The notes beneath the pieces were generated by a model. That model was not told the origin of the DNA. It was given only the letters and a program-made list of their open reading frames with translations, and did not search any database. A program made the translations under genes and the position numbers. From Thalassia testudinum (Eukaryota; Streptophyta; Magnoliopsida; Alismatales; Hydrocharitaceae): DNA of 64,000 nucleotides. This document shows positions 45,162-58,507 of the stretch, in pieces. The stretch is taken from contig JAZHRO010000036.1 in NCBI GenBank assembly GCA_037157565.1, forward strand, positions 133,494,001-133,558,000. Reading direction: 5' to 3'. The stretch's first letter is position 1. Every line of letters starts with the position of its first letter.

Positions 45162-47750
45162 TGATGGTAGCACCATCATGGGTCCTAACTAGCCATAATT
45201 AGTTAGATTCAATTGATAAATGCTCTTACTTGATCATTTATGGGTCACAATTCCGCACTATTCTGATTTGAGAAGAAAATAAGGAAACTGGGTTAATTCT
45301 GTTATTTTAGCAGCACATCACAAACATAGATTAACCATAGGGTTATTCAAGGGTTAATTAAAGATTAATTGAGCATAAAATTCCAAAAGTGGCTCCACAC
45401 TGACTGAATTACGCATTTCGAGGGCAAAACAGTACAAAAATCCATAATGATCAACCCCACTTAAATAGAAAAGGTTATGATTAGGATAAAATCAATTTAA
45501 ATCTCCTAAAATTCATTGAAAAATATTTTAAGAGGTTTGGTACCTTTCGTTTGACCATCTGAACCCATTTTATCCTAGAATAGAGTTTCAGACGAGAATT
45601 AGCCTTGATTTAGGCTTTTGTGTAATTTACCCGAACAAACGTGGTCAAAACTCAAATCCAAGTTCACCATTAGATTCCTTGGGTCTAAATTAGGTTAAGA
45701 CCAAAATTTAGGCCTAATTAGATTCCACCTTGACCTAATTTGCAATTTTGCCCCTTAAAACTCTATTTCTCACATTTAGACCCCTAGGTTTAAAGTTTAT
45801 TGCATTAAGGTCACTAACTTCTTCAATTTCTTCATAGTTATACCCCTACTACCATGAACAGTGTGAACGGCGGTGAAAGCCAACTCCACCGCCTCTGACT
45901 GACCCAAAATACCAACAAATCAATTCCAAATCCCACCAAATTTGGTGGGATTGATGTTCACACTATGGGAATCTTTTGAACATGATCTTAGACTCAGATT
46001 TCGAGCAAGAAGCTCCAACGAATCCAAAGAAATTGTGGTAGTTCCTTGCTTCCAAATCCGGACCTTGTGCACCTAACTTCCTAATGGAGCTCAAAATCAA
46101 GCCCTATTTAAACTCCCCTACATCCCAATGTTCTCCTCAGCCAAGATTTAGTTGGAAAACCTCTCTCTCTTCCTCCTCCGGCCTCCATGTCTTTGGCTCC
46201 GGCGAGCACTCTTTGATCACCTCCTCCGGTCGTCCAACCATCAAATTGGATGGCCCTCCGGCTTCCTCTCTTCATTGAAAGTCTTGTCAGCCAAAGCAAG
46301 ATCACCCTCACCCTCTCTTCCCTCGCCGTTGTCTTTCCATTGTCTTTGTCTTCTCCATGTCTGGCAAGTCAACGCTGGACGCCGCAGTCCTCCTCTCAGT
46401 CCCTAAGTCCTCCTAAACACTTCCTCTCCTTCTCTAGGTCACGTATACCTCAGATCTTAGGATCGACTGCTGTATCACCTGGTCCTTCACTGTCTTCCTC
46501 GCGACCGGCATGAGGTCTAGTGAGCTCGCACCAGCTCTACACCACACCAAATCACCCGCCACCACAACCATCAACTCCGCCTCACCTCCTGGGCCAAAAG
46601 CCCTTAAGAAATTGAGGGCTTTGGTACCTGATTTGGCCGGCCGAACACCTCACATCTCCACCCCCTTCTTCGACATTGGCCGACCGCCCTACACAGCCAA
46701 TCACCAAACCACGGCCACCACTGCACTTGCCTTGGTTTGGTGATGCTTCTGAACTACTTTAATTGGGTCGTAAGGTCGTATTTGTGTGTTTCAGGTATCA
46801 CCAAATCATCTCTGCCGCCGTCATGGTCTTCAGCTTCGTCCGCCTCAATCCATCCACTTTTGACCACGGCTCCGCATCCTACAGACGTGGCTTCACCTCA
46901 TGAGGGCATTTGCACCACTAATTGAAGAAAGCAACGAAGCAGCAACAACAATTTTGTGAAGGAATCTCATGGTTTCACATGAAGGGAGTAGCTTAATTTA
47001 GTCCCACATCGGGGACTTTTGGAAATAGTTTGCGCATAAATTGTTTAGCTACTGTTACCCGGTCACCTCAGCACATGGGGGTAAGGTCCCCACTCACCGT
47101 ACATGCGCACCCTCGCCTGCGAACCATGCATGTGGGCCTGGACCCCTCGACCTGAATACCTACTGTTCATCCGATTAGCCTATAACTGGATTTGAGAAAG
47201 AGAAAGAAGGAAATATGAGGGGGGGAGTAGGGTGGTTTTGCATTGTTGTGCCCCAGAGTGTGTGATAGTATGTAACAACTCTTAGCAAATTCTGAGGTGA
47301 TCTAAGGAGCTGCTGCACTTGAGATTTAAGCCATTTGATGTGCTTAGACGACGTATGATATTGATTGAGGATTACTGTGGATTTATTGAGCATTGGTATG
47401 ATGTGGATATGCTTGGATAAGTGGTTGAGAAATTTGATTAGGATTAGTGCTTAATTGTAGGGCTTAGTTGGTGGTCTCAATCACCATTTTTAGTCATCTC
47501 TTTTTATATTTTTGTCACTAACATTTGAGACACATTCTTGCTCTCTATTGAATATCATTTTTTTATCTGATTCACTTGCATTATTTTCTCAGAATATTGT
47601 GATTAGTGGATTGATTTGTTACAATTACTCACTGCGAATGACTTCGGAACTCACTATTTTTTGAGCATTATAAAGTTAAACGTCACATTGATTTTCGTTG
47701 CTATACTACAACGTGATATTTTTCTAAATACGATGATTTTCGACGCAACA
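45162..47750 (+). mobile_element. Solo LTR 'C' (Athila/Tat-like) within LTR M
   Basis: TGATGGTAGCACCATCA...GACGCAACA, 2589 bp. The target duplication is ATAGT (45157-45161) and ACAGT (47751-47755), differing by one transition. It contains CTATTTAAACTCCCC (about 46103-46117, TATA), the snRNA-type module and the 'ggtctcaatcacc' block. No internal region, so a solo LTR. Its open frames are not genes. Confidence 0.75.
47001..47043 (+). promoter_or_regulatory. USE + TATA module (Pol III snRNA-type) in LTR C
   Basis: GTCCCACATCG (47001-47011) is a perfect upstream element. ATAAATTG (47036-47043) follows after 24 bp. No T4 run occurs until 47236-47239, about 175 nt after the predicted start. Confidence 0.55.
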
Positions 47751-49990
47751 ACAGTGTACGTGGTATGGTTCGTCTCCTATAACAGAACTCGATCTCGTAG
47801 CAGAAGGACCAACGACAACCGCTACCCTGGGCTGCTCAGCAACACTTGAGTACGGAACCCAAGAAAACACGTTAGTAAAAACTGAGTAGAGTAGAACAAC
47901 AATAACATAGTAACAATGATGACATGAGAAAAGGAAAGAGGGTATTGTGTCAGCAATTATTTTGTTTATTATTTATTATGTTATTTGATCCGTTTATACA
48001 TTAAAGCCCAAGTTGTTAGAGTCCATATTTCAGTAATTAATGCTTCAGGGCATGAGGCAATCTTGCGTAACTTCATGAGATGCAAGATATGTATAAGCCA
48101 TCTTTTTGGCTGAAAATGCAACTTATACCCATCAAGTCACCTCGATCTGTCACCCTAGGGTCATCGCAAAAAGGGGTGGCGACTACGTCGTGTGGCATGA
48201 ACATGAGCAAGTGCTATGTACGTTGAACCACAGACAGTCAATGACCCACCCACCGACCAAGAAAGAACAACTACCACCATCTAGCCACACATCTTGCCAT
48301 CCCAGTTGGCCGCTAAGCCTAACTAAAGAGTCGTAGGGAGGCTAGCAACTCCCTAAACTAGCCAAATATCGGGTCTGAAGGACCATGACACAACTAACAT
48401 TCGGTGAGTAGCAAGGCTAAGAACCAGTTATCCACACCTAAATCCCAACAATTTCGTCATATTGATTTCACAATCATGTCCATATAATTAAGTTAATAAC
48501 ACTACTTATTCAAACTATGATCCCATCAATTAGGTTCATTGATTAAGATTACGAAAGAAATTGTAGCATCCCCATAACTAACCGTAAATCAGTTCATTTT
48601 CAAATTGTAGCAATGGTCCCAAGTAATTTACCAATTAACAATCACAACTATATTTATTTCACGAAAAATGGAGCTCGTTTCACACATGCGATAATAGGGC
48701 CAAGTTCAATGTTTTTTATCTTAATCATTCACATGGCATCAATCTACTTCATATTAAAGTACCCAAAAGCAGAGTTAAACTCTCAAAAGGGTTCCAAACT
48801 TAGCAACGGAGAAAACTCACACCAACCAACACAATATACGTGAAAAACCACACAAATAGGTCCACAATTACTCGAAAATGGATCATAAATACAAGAAGGG
48901 TAGACTACTCTACCTAACATCATCAGAGGATCACAGTGACTTCAAACCATGCTTAAAAGGTCTTGGGACGCGTACCATATCTTCCTCGTACCCCTACACC
49001 TAAGCACCAAAAAGTTTTCTTGGACACGATCTACCAAGAATAGGGTTGGAAAACACCTATACATGTCTCTGATTTTTCATGTCAGGAATAGTGGTAAAAA
49101 CTAAAAATCAAGGGCACCAATGCGTAGTATACATCGATACGATTCCAAAGTACCATATTTGTCAAATTTTGAGGTCGGGAAGGCCTCCAACAGATAGAAA
49201 AAAGGCAAGGGGGTTATTGAATCACCAGTTCAAGTGAACTAGCCAATAATCCACGCGAGCCACACGCGTGTCACATGTTTGCATGCGATTCGCTCACCCG
49301 CCCGCTAGCATCTCACGATCGCCATGTGTCGATGATTGGACAGCCACGAAGACTTGCGTGCCTTTTCTTCTCACGTGAACACCCACTCTCGACCGCTTGT
49401 GCTTGCAACACGTGGCACAAATCCGCACCTCGCTGTCAGATTGGATGACCCACGTTCCCTGCCGTCACTACCTCTGCGAAAGTTATGGTGGGAAGCCCAA
49501 GTCTTTCGCAATTACGAATAGGTCTTTGGGATTTCGAACTCTAATTTCCTATTCAAAAACCTTCTTTCTCTCTCTCTCTCACTTCTAATTCTAAGAGACC
49601 CAACAGGCAATGACGGCCTTACGTCCCAAGTGGACCTTTTTATAGACTCAGCATTAGGTTTAGGTTTAGGATTTGTGGGTAAATTACCTAAATTAGCCTT
49701 AGGTTTGGTTCACCTTACATTTAGGTCCTTTTTGACTTATTTTTTACATAACTTGAGCTACACACCTCGAATTCACGTGAAAGAACAGTCGTTAGAAAGC
49801 TTGCGATGAAAGGAATCCAAAGGTATCATATACGATACCCTTTGATGAGGTTTGACCAAGGGTTGATTGAAAATACTTGTTTCTTCACGTTTTTAGGAGG
49901 TATTCGTATTCGTACTGAACTAAAAGAGCACTAACGGGTTTGAGGTAACCCGAACCACTCCAAAGTAACTCGGACTTGAACTTCAGGGCG

Positions 49991-50370
49991 TTGAATTGAG
50001 AAGGACTGAATCTCTAACCTGGGGCTTAAGGTCCCTCCACCTCCTGTCTATGTTGCTCTTTTGTGTACTCTGTAAGGCTAGCAATTTTCATCGGATCTAT
50101 TTGATGACTGCGGTGCTCTGTTGAACAATCTCCGGTCCTATCTCCCACTTCCTTTCCACCTCTACCTAGCACAAGGGTGAAACACACCTATGCCCATACA
50201 ATGCCTCAAAGGAACCCATTTTGATACTGGCATGGTGATTGTGTTTGTAGGCGAATTGCACCAGGGGCACGTTGTCCTCCCAGCTATCCTTCCACTCTAG
50301 GATGCAAGACTTTAGCAAGTCTTCCAAAGTCTGTATGGTGTTCTCTGTCCGTTTGTACAACTACGGGTGA
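49991..50370 (-). pseudogene. Gypsy-2 integrase core, C-terminal half
   Basis: Minus frame with YHP..YKRTENTIQTLEDLL (the E-containing third catalytic block), FEALYGHRC, then KWEIGPEIVQQSTAVIK and up to GDSVLL, where LTR M enters. It continues on the far side of LTR L at 52643. Confidence 0.75.
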
Positions 50371-50375
50371 TACAC

Positions 50376-52637
50376 TGATAGCGATTTCACGCGGTTTGTT
50401 AAAATACGTCGTTGTAACGCGTAAAACCGATCAACTCTTAAATTTATATTCCTAGATAGGGAAGCATCTAGGGTCGTCCAAGGAGGCCAAATGTTTACAA
50501 TAGTGATTCTCTTGCTTGGAATACAATCTCAACTTTCTTTTTGGTATTTTTCAATATATCATTTTTTTTGTTTTAAATTAAGACAACATGCGGAATGGTG
50601 ACGGGAAGGTAATTCACACTTCAATTTAACTACTACTTTCTAGTGGCAAGTAGAGCCTCTCCCTAAACTCACTCTAGGCAAGTGGAGGCCTAGAATAATT
50701 AGGGAGAGGGAGTGAAAAATGCTAAAAAGCAAAGCAAGTAGAAATGCAAAATAGAAAATTGCAAAGAAGGCAACTAGATTACTGAAAAATGTTTTACAAA
50801 AAAGGCTAGTAGAGGAATGCTTCTACTACTAGAAAAATTAAAATAAAGAAAAGCAAACACAAATCCTCTAGATAGATGGTGAAGAAGAGGGCTTCTTGCT
50901 CTAAGGTTGGTGGCTCCCAAGCTTGAAAAGAATCCTTCAACTCCTTCCTTGCAGTGCTCCGCCAAGGTGATGTCCTCCAAGGCAAGCCCAAGGGGGCATG
51001 CCCTAAGCTTCTCTCCAAGGGTGGACATCCACCCTCGATCCTTCTCCCTTGCCTGGCCGTCCTCCTTGAAGTGGAAGAGTCCTCCTCCTTGGCGTGGCTC
51101 AAGTTGAAGAGAGTAGGGAGAAGAAGGCACCAAAGGGGCTGGTGATGTGCCCCTTTAATCTCCTTCTCTACTCCTTCTTCTTGGCTGTAGGTATAGGTGG
51201 TTTAGGTAGAAAAATATACTAAGGGAGGATGCCCCAAAAGGGTGGTAGGTGGTGGCTTTTTATAGAATAGGATGGGGGGTTAAGGTGCCCCTTGAAATGG
51301 AGGGCTAGGATGGAAGGATGAGGGTGGTTGGTGATCCTATGGCTAGGGTGAGTTGGCGCCAACCCAAGGGGTGTTAAAGGGGGTGGTTATGGTGGTGTTG
51401 GTGTCTTTTGGTGGTGGAGAGACACCCCCATGTTGGCGCCAACATGGGGTCTTCTAGAAGGGGAGTTAGGTGGATGGTGGAGATGGATTCAAGGGGGATT
51501 GTGTGGTGGAGATGAGGGGGGATTTTGGAGGGAAAAGTGGCGCCATTAAGGGGTGGTTATGGGTAGTTTTTGGCGCCACTTTTAGGTGTCTTTTGGAGGT
51601 GGTGGGTAGGTTAGGTTGGTGCCAAGTAGGTTAGCTTATGTGGAGCTTAGGTGGAGCTAGTTGGGTGGAGTTGGTAGGTGGGTTTTTGGGGTGGTACAAG
51701 CCAAGGAAGTTGGAGCATAGTTAAGCTAAGCTAAGCTAAGCTAAGCTAAGTTAGCTTAGCTAATGGAGGAGTAGAGGAGAAGGTGTTGGAGCTAGGGTTT
51801 GGAGGAAGGAGCTGAGGAGAAGAAGTCTGGAGTTGGAGCTGGAGCTGGCTGCTGCTGAAGAGGCTGGCATGGGGCTACTCTAGCTGGCTTAGCTTGCTAG
51901 TTCTTTGCTAGTTGCTAAGCCAAGCTAAAGTGAGCTAGCTTCTACCAAAATGAGCTGAGGTGAGCTAGGTATGGTGCTCCCGGGGAGAATCAAGCTGGTT
52001 GAGGCAGCTAAGGTAGCTTAGCTCAATTGAGTTGAGCTAAGCTGAGTCCCTGGGAGCTGGACTTGAGCTTCCTGAGCTGGGATGAGTTCTTCTTCAGCTG
52101 GCTGCAGCTGAGTGGAGCTGGATGTAGCTGGATTTGAGCTGGGATGAACTCCTGTCAACTTAGCTGAGCTAGCTAAAGCTCCCTGTGGACTAGTGGGAGC
52201 TGAGATGAGCTAGACTCAGCTAAGTTGAGCTGGATCTGAGCTGACTTGAGCTAGGGTGAGCTAAGGTGAACTCTCTTGAGCTGCCATCCAGCTGAGATTA
52301 ACAGAATGGAGCTAGGATGAGCTAACCCTAGTTCAAGTAAGCTAGGTTCCAGCTACGGTGAGCTGGATCAAGCTGAGGTGAGCTGGATTAGGCTGAGTTC
52401 CAGCTAGTCTGGGCTTCTCCTTCACCATTTGCCTTCTTGAGTGCTAGGGTTTTAGGGATCTATATATCTGTACATCCCTAACACTCACAAAAACATATTA
52501 AAAAGACAATAAAAAATGCAATGCATGCCTAACCTATTTTATGCCTAAATGCAGCCCAAAAACCCGTTTGCGGAGTAAAATCCTAAGAGCTAGGTTTGTT
52601 TTAATGCATAAGAATGATGATAAACTGGCGTTTATCA
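50376..52637 (-). mobile_element. Solo LTR 'L', 2.26 kb
   Basis: The target duplication TACAC is perfect (50371-50375 and 52638-52642). On the minus strand it starts with the palindrome TGATAAACGCCAGTTTATCA (52637-52618) and ends ...GAAATCGCTATCA (50376). CTATAAAAAG (minus, about 51268-51258) is a likely TATA box. 51700-52400 is packed with AGCT-type motifs, including tandem TAAGC units (51722-51750). It is only distantly like LTRs A-E, and no snRNA-type element was found. It splits the integrase of gypsy-2. Confidence 0.75.
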
Positions 52638-52642
52638 TACAC

Positions 52643-52815
52643 CATTCTGAAACGTAGTTGTGTCCCTAAGGCCTCTTGTAGACTCCTTCACAAACGAGAA
52701 CAGAAACACAGGTCTCTGTTGAAGACAATCTCCTTGGGGTCTTAGCGTAGCCTCACTACCTTGCACACCTACAAGTCATCCCATTGTGTCATGTCCTTTG
52801 TAAGTCTTTGGCAAT
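52643..52815 (-). pseudogene. Gypsy-2 integrase core, N-terminal part
   Basis: Minus frames give PKTYKGHDT, then PKEIV..RD (second catalytic Asp region) and LQEALGTQLRF. It joins 50370 downstream and 58509 upstream. Frameshifts are present. Confidence 0.65.
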
Positions 52816-55221
52816 TGTAATGACCCGAGACCCACCAAGCGACGAAACCCAAGTCACCGTGTGCTAACAACTAGCACAACTCGTCTATAAGATCGTAGTT
52901 TCCCAACACATAATCATAAAATATAAACATAACCAACAAACTTATTATATTGCATAACATAAATGCACATAAATGGATATTGACCAAAGGATTTACCGTA
53001 AAACACAAGTATATAAGTCCAAGGAGATACACAACTGAATTCACCTTACTAACTACAAGTATACCTGAGTATGGAACCCAAAAACACATTAGTAAAAATT
53101 GAGTAGAGTAGAAACAACAACAGTAGAGTGTAACAGTAACTGAGAACAGGAGAAAAGTGGATACTATAGCTTTAATTAATTCATTTATTAGACATCTCGT
53201 TATCTGATTCCATTTTGCACATTGGAAGCCCAATTTATTATAATTCATAATCTGTCAATCGACGTCTCAGGGCACGAGACGATTTTGTGTAACTTCTTGT
53301 AGTGCAATATCGATATAAGCCACCCTCCTAGCCGAGAAGATAGCTTAGACCCATCAAGTCGCTGCTCTCCAACACCCTGGGGTCATTGGGAAAAGGGGTG
53401 GCAACTATATCATATGGTATGAACACGTATACGCACTATATAGCTGAGCCACAGATAGCCAATGACGTACCCACCGATCAAGAAAGAAATCACTCCAACC
53501 CTTGAGCCCTGCAATCCACTATCCCAGTTGGACGCTAAGCCTAACCAAAGAGTCGTAGAGAGGATAGTAACTCCCTAAACTAGCCCTTGAAATCGATCTG
53601 AAAGATCAAAGTTACAACCAAAATCCAGTGAATAGTGGGGCTAAAATCAGTTATCTAATTCCTTTAAATTTTGACAAATCTGTTGTATGGATTATTTGAT
53701 CCCTTTCTGACAACTGTATCTTTCATTTTCATCCATTCAAACCATCTTTAATAATTTCACATGATCAATTCCAGAATTAACAAATATTCACGATATCCTC
53801 CAACTTATCTGTTTCCAAGAAATTTTCAATTTCTGATCGTAGTTCCAATCAAATTATTATTTAACCATCCTGCTGATGCTAGTTTTACTCAAAATAGAAT
53901 TCATTTTGTACATGCGATATTAAGACCACATCTCATATTCTAGGTGTATCATAATTCAGTTAATTCATGAACATGGTCAAATAAATTGTTGTTAACCCCT
54001 TTGTCCAATTAATTGCAGTTAACTCCTTTGGATCCAGCAATCAACTATATCAAATTGATTTTTTACATTTCAAGCCATCAATCCGATTCACAGCATTAAG
54101 ATTTAATACTTAAGTACCCAAATAGCAAGAATACACAAACTAGTCTAATCTTAGTAAGAGGTAAGAACACATGCTAAATGATGCAATACGTAGAGAAAAT
54201 CACCATGTAGATAAATTGTATGGAAAAAGAGAGGCTACTCTACTTAACCTCATAAGGGGGTCGCGACGACTCCACGAAAATAGGTCGGAGACTCTTGACA
54301 CCACACGTGTCACCCAAAACTATGCCTTGGAAATTGGAGTAGGAACTACCTAATCCAACCGTACGGATGTGTCCTGGATCGTCTAGATCCACCTCGGATG
54401 ACCTCAATCTACGTAGAATAAGAATTACCATCAGATTTGGATTACTCCTGATCCCCTTCACAGGGACCTATGCATAATATTAAAGACTGTTGATTTTTTC
54501 TCATAATTTTCCATCCCTTCGCTTCTTCTTCTTCCAACCATGCACGTAGCCTGGCTCTTCCATCTTAATGCCATGGCTGTCCTCCTCCCCAACCAGTCCA
54601 CCTCAGGTGGCCCTCGTCGAACCCTCACCGGCTATCCGTCGGTCGTCTGCCCAAGCGACCTTTCTATCTCTCATGCACACGTCCATGCATGGGTGTGGTT
54701 GCACCCATGGCAATGGTACTGCCACCGTTGCTCCCTCCTTGGCACCAAATGCTGTTCGCGCTGCTGGTCGCGGGCCATCAAAGACTCATCTGTGACCTCC
54801 TTCTTCCCTTTCTCTCTCATTCTCAATTGTCTTCCCTCCTCCTTCATGCATTCCATGCACCGTCATGGGAAGGAGAAACAGAAACTCACCTTCCTCTGTC
54901 GACGACCTCCTCCTCACGTCGTCCTCGCCTCTGGCCACCCGTCGGCCGTTCGTTGACACAAGGAGCTCCTCCCCGTCGGCCTTTCTCTCTCTACGCATGC
55001 ATGGAGGACCCTCCCTTGTTTCTCCTTCCTACCATTGTTCCTCGCCACGACAAGTGGAGGTGGTAACCCACCATCGGTCACCGTCCTCTCATCGACCATC
55101 GCAGGACTCCATTACTAGCATCTTCTCTGCAACCTCTATTCGTTGTTCACCGGAGAACCCAACATGCATAGCACGACTATGGACCCGTGAATGTATGTGT
55201 AGGGCCTATGCCGGCAGCTTC

Positions 55222-57639
55222 TGATGGTAACGCCATCATTCATCATAACTAACTTGAATTAGTTGAAATCAAGAGATAAATGCTCTTAAATGATCGCCTA
55301 AGGACCATAATTTCACTCTAATCTGATTCGAGGAGAAAATAATAAAATAGGGTTAATTCTTCTATTTTAATAGCATATCACAAATGCAGATTAACCATGA
55401 GGTAACTCAAGGGTTAATTGAAAGTCAATTGAGCACAAAAGGTCAAAAAGTGGGTCTACACTGATAGAAATAGGGTTTCATGCATTTCGAGGATGAAAAC
55501 ACGACTAAAAATCCTAATTATCATTGCTACTTAAATTGGAAAGGTTCTGGTCTAGATAAAATCAATTTAAACCTCCTAAAATTCATATAAAAATATTCTA
55601 AGAGGTTTGGTACCTTTGGTTTGACCATCTGAATCCATTTTGACCTAAAATAGAGTTTTAAGGGGAATTTACCCTAATTTGGGCTTCTCTACAATTTACC
55701 CAGTTATACATGGTCAAAACTCAAATCCAAGTTCACTATTAGATTCCTTAGGTCCAAGTTAAGTTAAAACCAAAATTTGGGTTCAACCAGAGTCCATGTT
55801 GAACTAGTTGTAATTCAGTCCCTAAGATCTCCATTTCTCACAATCAGCGCCCTAACTTTTAATTTATTTACATAAACCCTCTAACTTTGTCTTCATTCTT
55901 GCAAAACAGTCCCTACCACCATTAGTGTGATAAAACCTCCACCACTGACTTTCGAGTGAGGATTTCTCTCTCAATCCTCGCCCAAATCTATCCAAACTTA
56001 GAGAATCGATCCTGAGAGGATTCCCTACAAATTGAACCGACTCAAGGACCCTAAGTCGATCCCTAGAGCTCAGGCGAGATTGAGAAAATTAGGGGATCTT
56101 TTTCCCTAAAACCTAGGACGAATCAAGCTTATTCCTTGATTTAGAGATCGAATTTAAGCTCTATAAATAGCCCTCTTAGTCCTAATGTCAATTTCAGTTA
56201 GGTTTAGGCAAAAATCAAGTCTTCTCCTCCAACTCCAGCCACCTTCGACCTTGACTCTAGCGATGCTACTCGATCTCCTTCCTCCGGCCATCTATCTGTC
56301 AAATTGGACGGCTCAAGCTCTTCTCCACCTTTATCTGCTCCTTGCCGGCCAAAGCAAGAGTTCCTATCCCCTTCTTCCTTGCCGTCTACCCCCACCGGAG
56401 GAGTTTGTCTCCCTTGCGTCCGGCAAGGCACACCAACGTGAGTTACTCCCTATTTCTTCCCATAGAATAGCCCTCTCTACTCCCCTTAGTCTCTATGTTA
56501 GGATTTAGACCTTAGATCCTAAATTCGACCTCTCATTCATCCAATCTCTGCCTCATGTTCTCCATGACCGGTGAGGCTTCGGTGATCTCGCTCAGTCACA
56601 TCACGCTACCAAATGTTCCACTACCACCACCAAAACCTTCCACACAGTTCAGAGATCAAAAGCCCTCAACTTATTGAATGCTTTGATCTCTGAACACCTC
56701 GGCCGGAGAACCCATCATCCCGCCGATCACCCCTTCACCCTTTGGCCACCACACACCTCCAATCTCCTCGCCATCACAGCCGTTAACTTCCTCGTCTCAC
56801 GTCAAGTCTCCTAAACCTATTAATTGGGCCAAAAGGCCATTCTTGTGCATCACAAGTGTTCGCCAGCGAGCTTCGGATCTCCGCCGTCCTCCAGCCGTCA
56901 TCACCATCACTGCCACCACCAATCGATGCGGCCTCACCTCGTGAGGGCTTCTGCATCTTCAATCGAGTAGCGAACCTTGACAGCAACTCCAATTCGAGCT
57001 TCAACCCTTCGTTGTGCATGCAAGGAGAACACTACTGTTTAGTCTCACATCGTGGGCACCAAATCGAGAGCAGCACATAAATTGATCTTGTGCTGATAGT
57101 TGTATGCCTCATGGCACATGGGTGAGGTCCCTCTCACTCTTCTCTCTCACTCCTCACTCGCTATTCACATCAGCGGGTCTGGACACTTCACTCTGACCCG
57201 ATTACCTGACACTGTTCATACCCGTTAACCCGATTAAGAAGAGGAAGAAAGTCTGAGGAGGGTGGGGGATGGTTTTGCACGATTCATCCTCAGGATGCAT
57301 GCCAACATGCCTAACAATTAGGCATTTCTGAGGCTTTGTGATCTACCCTTGTGCTTGTCCTTAGCTCTAATACTGTGGACATAATAACATATTTGATTTA
57401 TATGGATATTTAAGTAAGTGGTTCATGACCACTTTAGTGAAATTAATTTGATTTGATATATTGGACTATGTGTTTAAATGTGAAAATTAATTAGTGATTC
57501 AAATCACTATTTTAAAGATTTTTATTATTTTTTTTATCCTATTATTTCATGAGATACAATTGCTATTATTGAATATCATTTTTGATAGACTTTATTCATT
57601 GAATATCTTTTCCTAAATACAACGATTTTTGATCCAACA
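55222..57639 (+). mobile_element. Solo LTR 'D' (Athila/Tat-like) within LTR K
   Basis: TGATGGTAACGCCATCA...GATCCAACA, 2418 bp. Flanks are GCTTC (55217-55221) and ATTTC (57640-57644), two transitions apart, so the duplication is uncertain. CTATAAATAG (about 56161-56170) is the TATA box. It lacks the 'gttcgacctcgg' block seen near the 3' end of A, B and E, hence an internal deletion just before the end. Confidence 0.65.
57042..57084 (+). promoter_or_regulatory. USE + TATA module (Pol III snRNA-type) in LTR D
   Basis: GTCTCACATCG (57042-57052) differs by one transition from RTCCCACATCG. ATAAATTG (57077-57084) follows after 24 bp. The first T4 is at 57273-57276. Confidence 0.5.
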
Positions 57640-58507
57640 ATTTCCTTCTTCCCCACATTGGTCTCACCTTTCCAGTCAACCACCACCGGTGCTCCGACAA
57701 TCACCGGTGGCTTCCCACCTCGCTCATCGACCGCTTCCTCTTCTTCCTCTCCTTCGATTTCTCTTTTCTTTCCCGATTTCTCAATCTCAATCTCTTCTCT
57801 CTCTCTCGACATCACGCACGAGGCTTCCCGCCTCTCTCTCTTCCTCTATTTATAAAGTGTATCTCAATCATAATGGGATAAAACAACTTGTTGGTAGGTG
57901 TGGTTGTTCTTTTTGTTATTATTTTATTCATTTATCTATAAATTCTCATCTACGTCTCCAACAAACCACCGGCTTAAATAACATCAAAATTTATTAATAT
58001 CATTATTATTATCCACCTATTATTTTATTTCTAAACCTCCATACCGTAATTTCATATGTATATTATTTTTATTTATAACTACGAGCAATCTCGTAATTAA
58101 CTAAAATGAACCTCGAATTTGATAAAATACGTATCCTAGGAATCGTTATAATACAAGAAATCCAACAAAATTCATAAATTTTCAAAAAGAGGTCATTTGT
58201 ATAATATGATTCTTACAGTGGGTCGCACATGATTTTACTCATAGTTTACATACGTTTTGCACATCCGAGATCTAATTGCTACACAGAATATATCATAGAA
58301 ATCCTCGCGACACCAGAAAGTTAGTAGCACTTTCGGATTGTTGATCCGAGGTCCAGATTGCAAAAATGAAAAAGAAAGCATAGTTTTCAATCTAATTACG
58401 CATTTTAAATTCGTGTAAGTTTCGATTTGCATACAAAAAGTGTCGATGGATTTGTCTTGACACGCTTAGTCTGAAATGACTTGGAAATTCAGGTTTGGGT
58501 CCTTATA

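Larger units (their letters stand above)
44883..49990 (-). mobile_element. Solo LTR 'M' (Ty3/gypsy), interrupted by LTR C
   Basis: Parts are 44883-45161 and 47751-49990. TTGAA flanks it at 44878-44882 and 49991-49995. The plus-strand edge is TGTGACGACCCGAGTCCC; the other edge reads CGCCCTGAAG on the minus strand, probably TG decayed to CG. Without LTR C it is about 2.5 kb. It is related to LTRs G and K and to 62630-63420. It splits the integrase between GDSVLL and FKVSPMKG. Confidence 0.65.
52816..58507 (-). mobile_element. Solo LTR 'K' (Ty3/gypsy), interrupted by LTR D
   Basis: The plus-strand edge is TGTAATGACCCGAGACCC (52816). The minus-strand start reads TATAAGGACCCAAACC (58507), probably TG decayed to TA. 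Flanks are GCAAT (52811-52815) and GTAAT (58508-58512), one transition apart. About 3.27 kb without LTR D. It aligns with M and G, for example the 'accctggggtcatt' block at 53385-53400. GC-rich open frames at 54540-55220 are compositional. Confidence 0.6.

Noticed and set aside
51720..52400. AGCT-rich stretch as a CRISPR-like array or satellite
   Set aside because: Units differ in length and sequence, there are no repeat-spacer boundaries, and it lies inside an LTR with a perfect target duplication in a plant genome.
54540..55224. GC-rich overlapping frames of 119-138 codons as genes
   Set aside because: They fall inside LTR K, overlap one another in several frames and have no recognisable domain.
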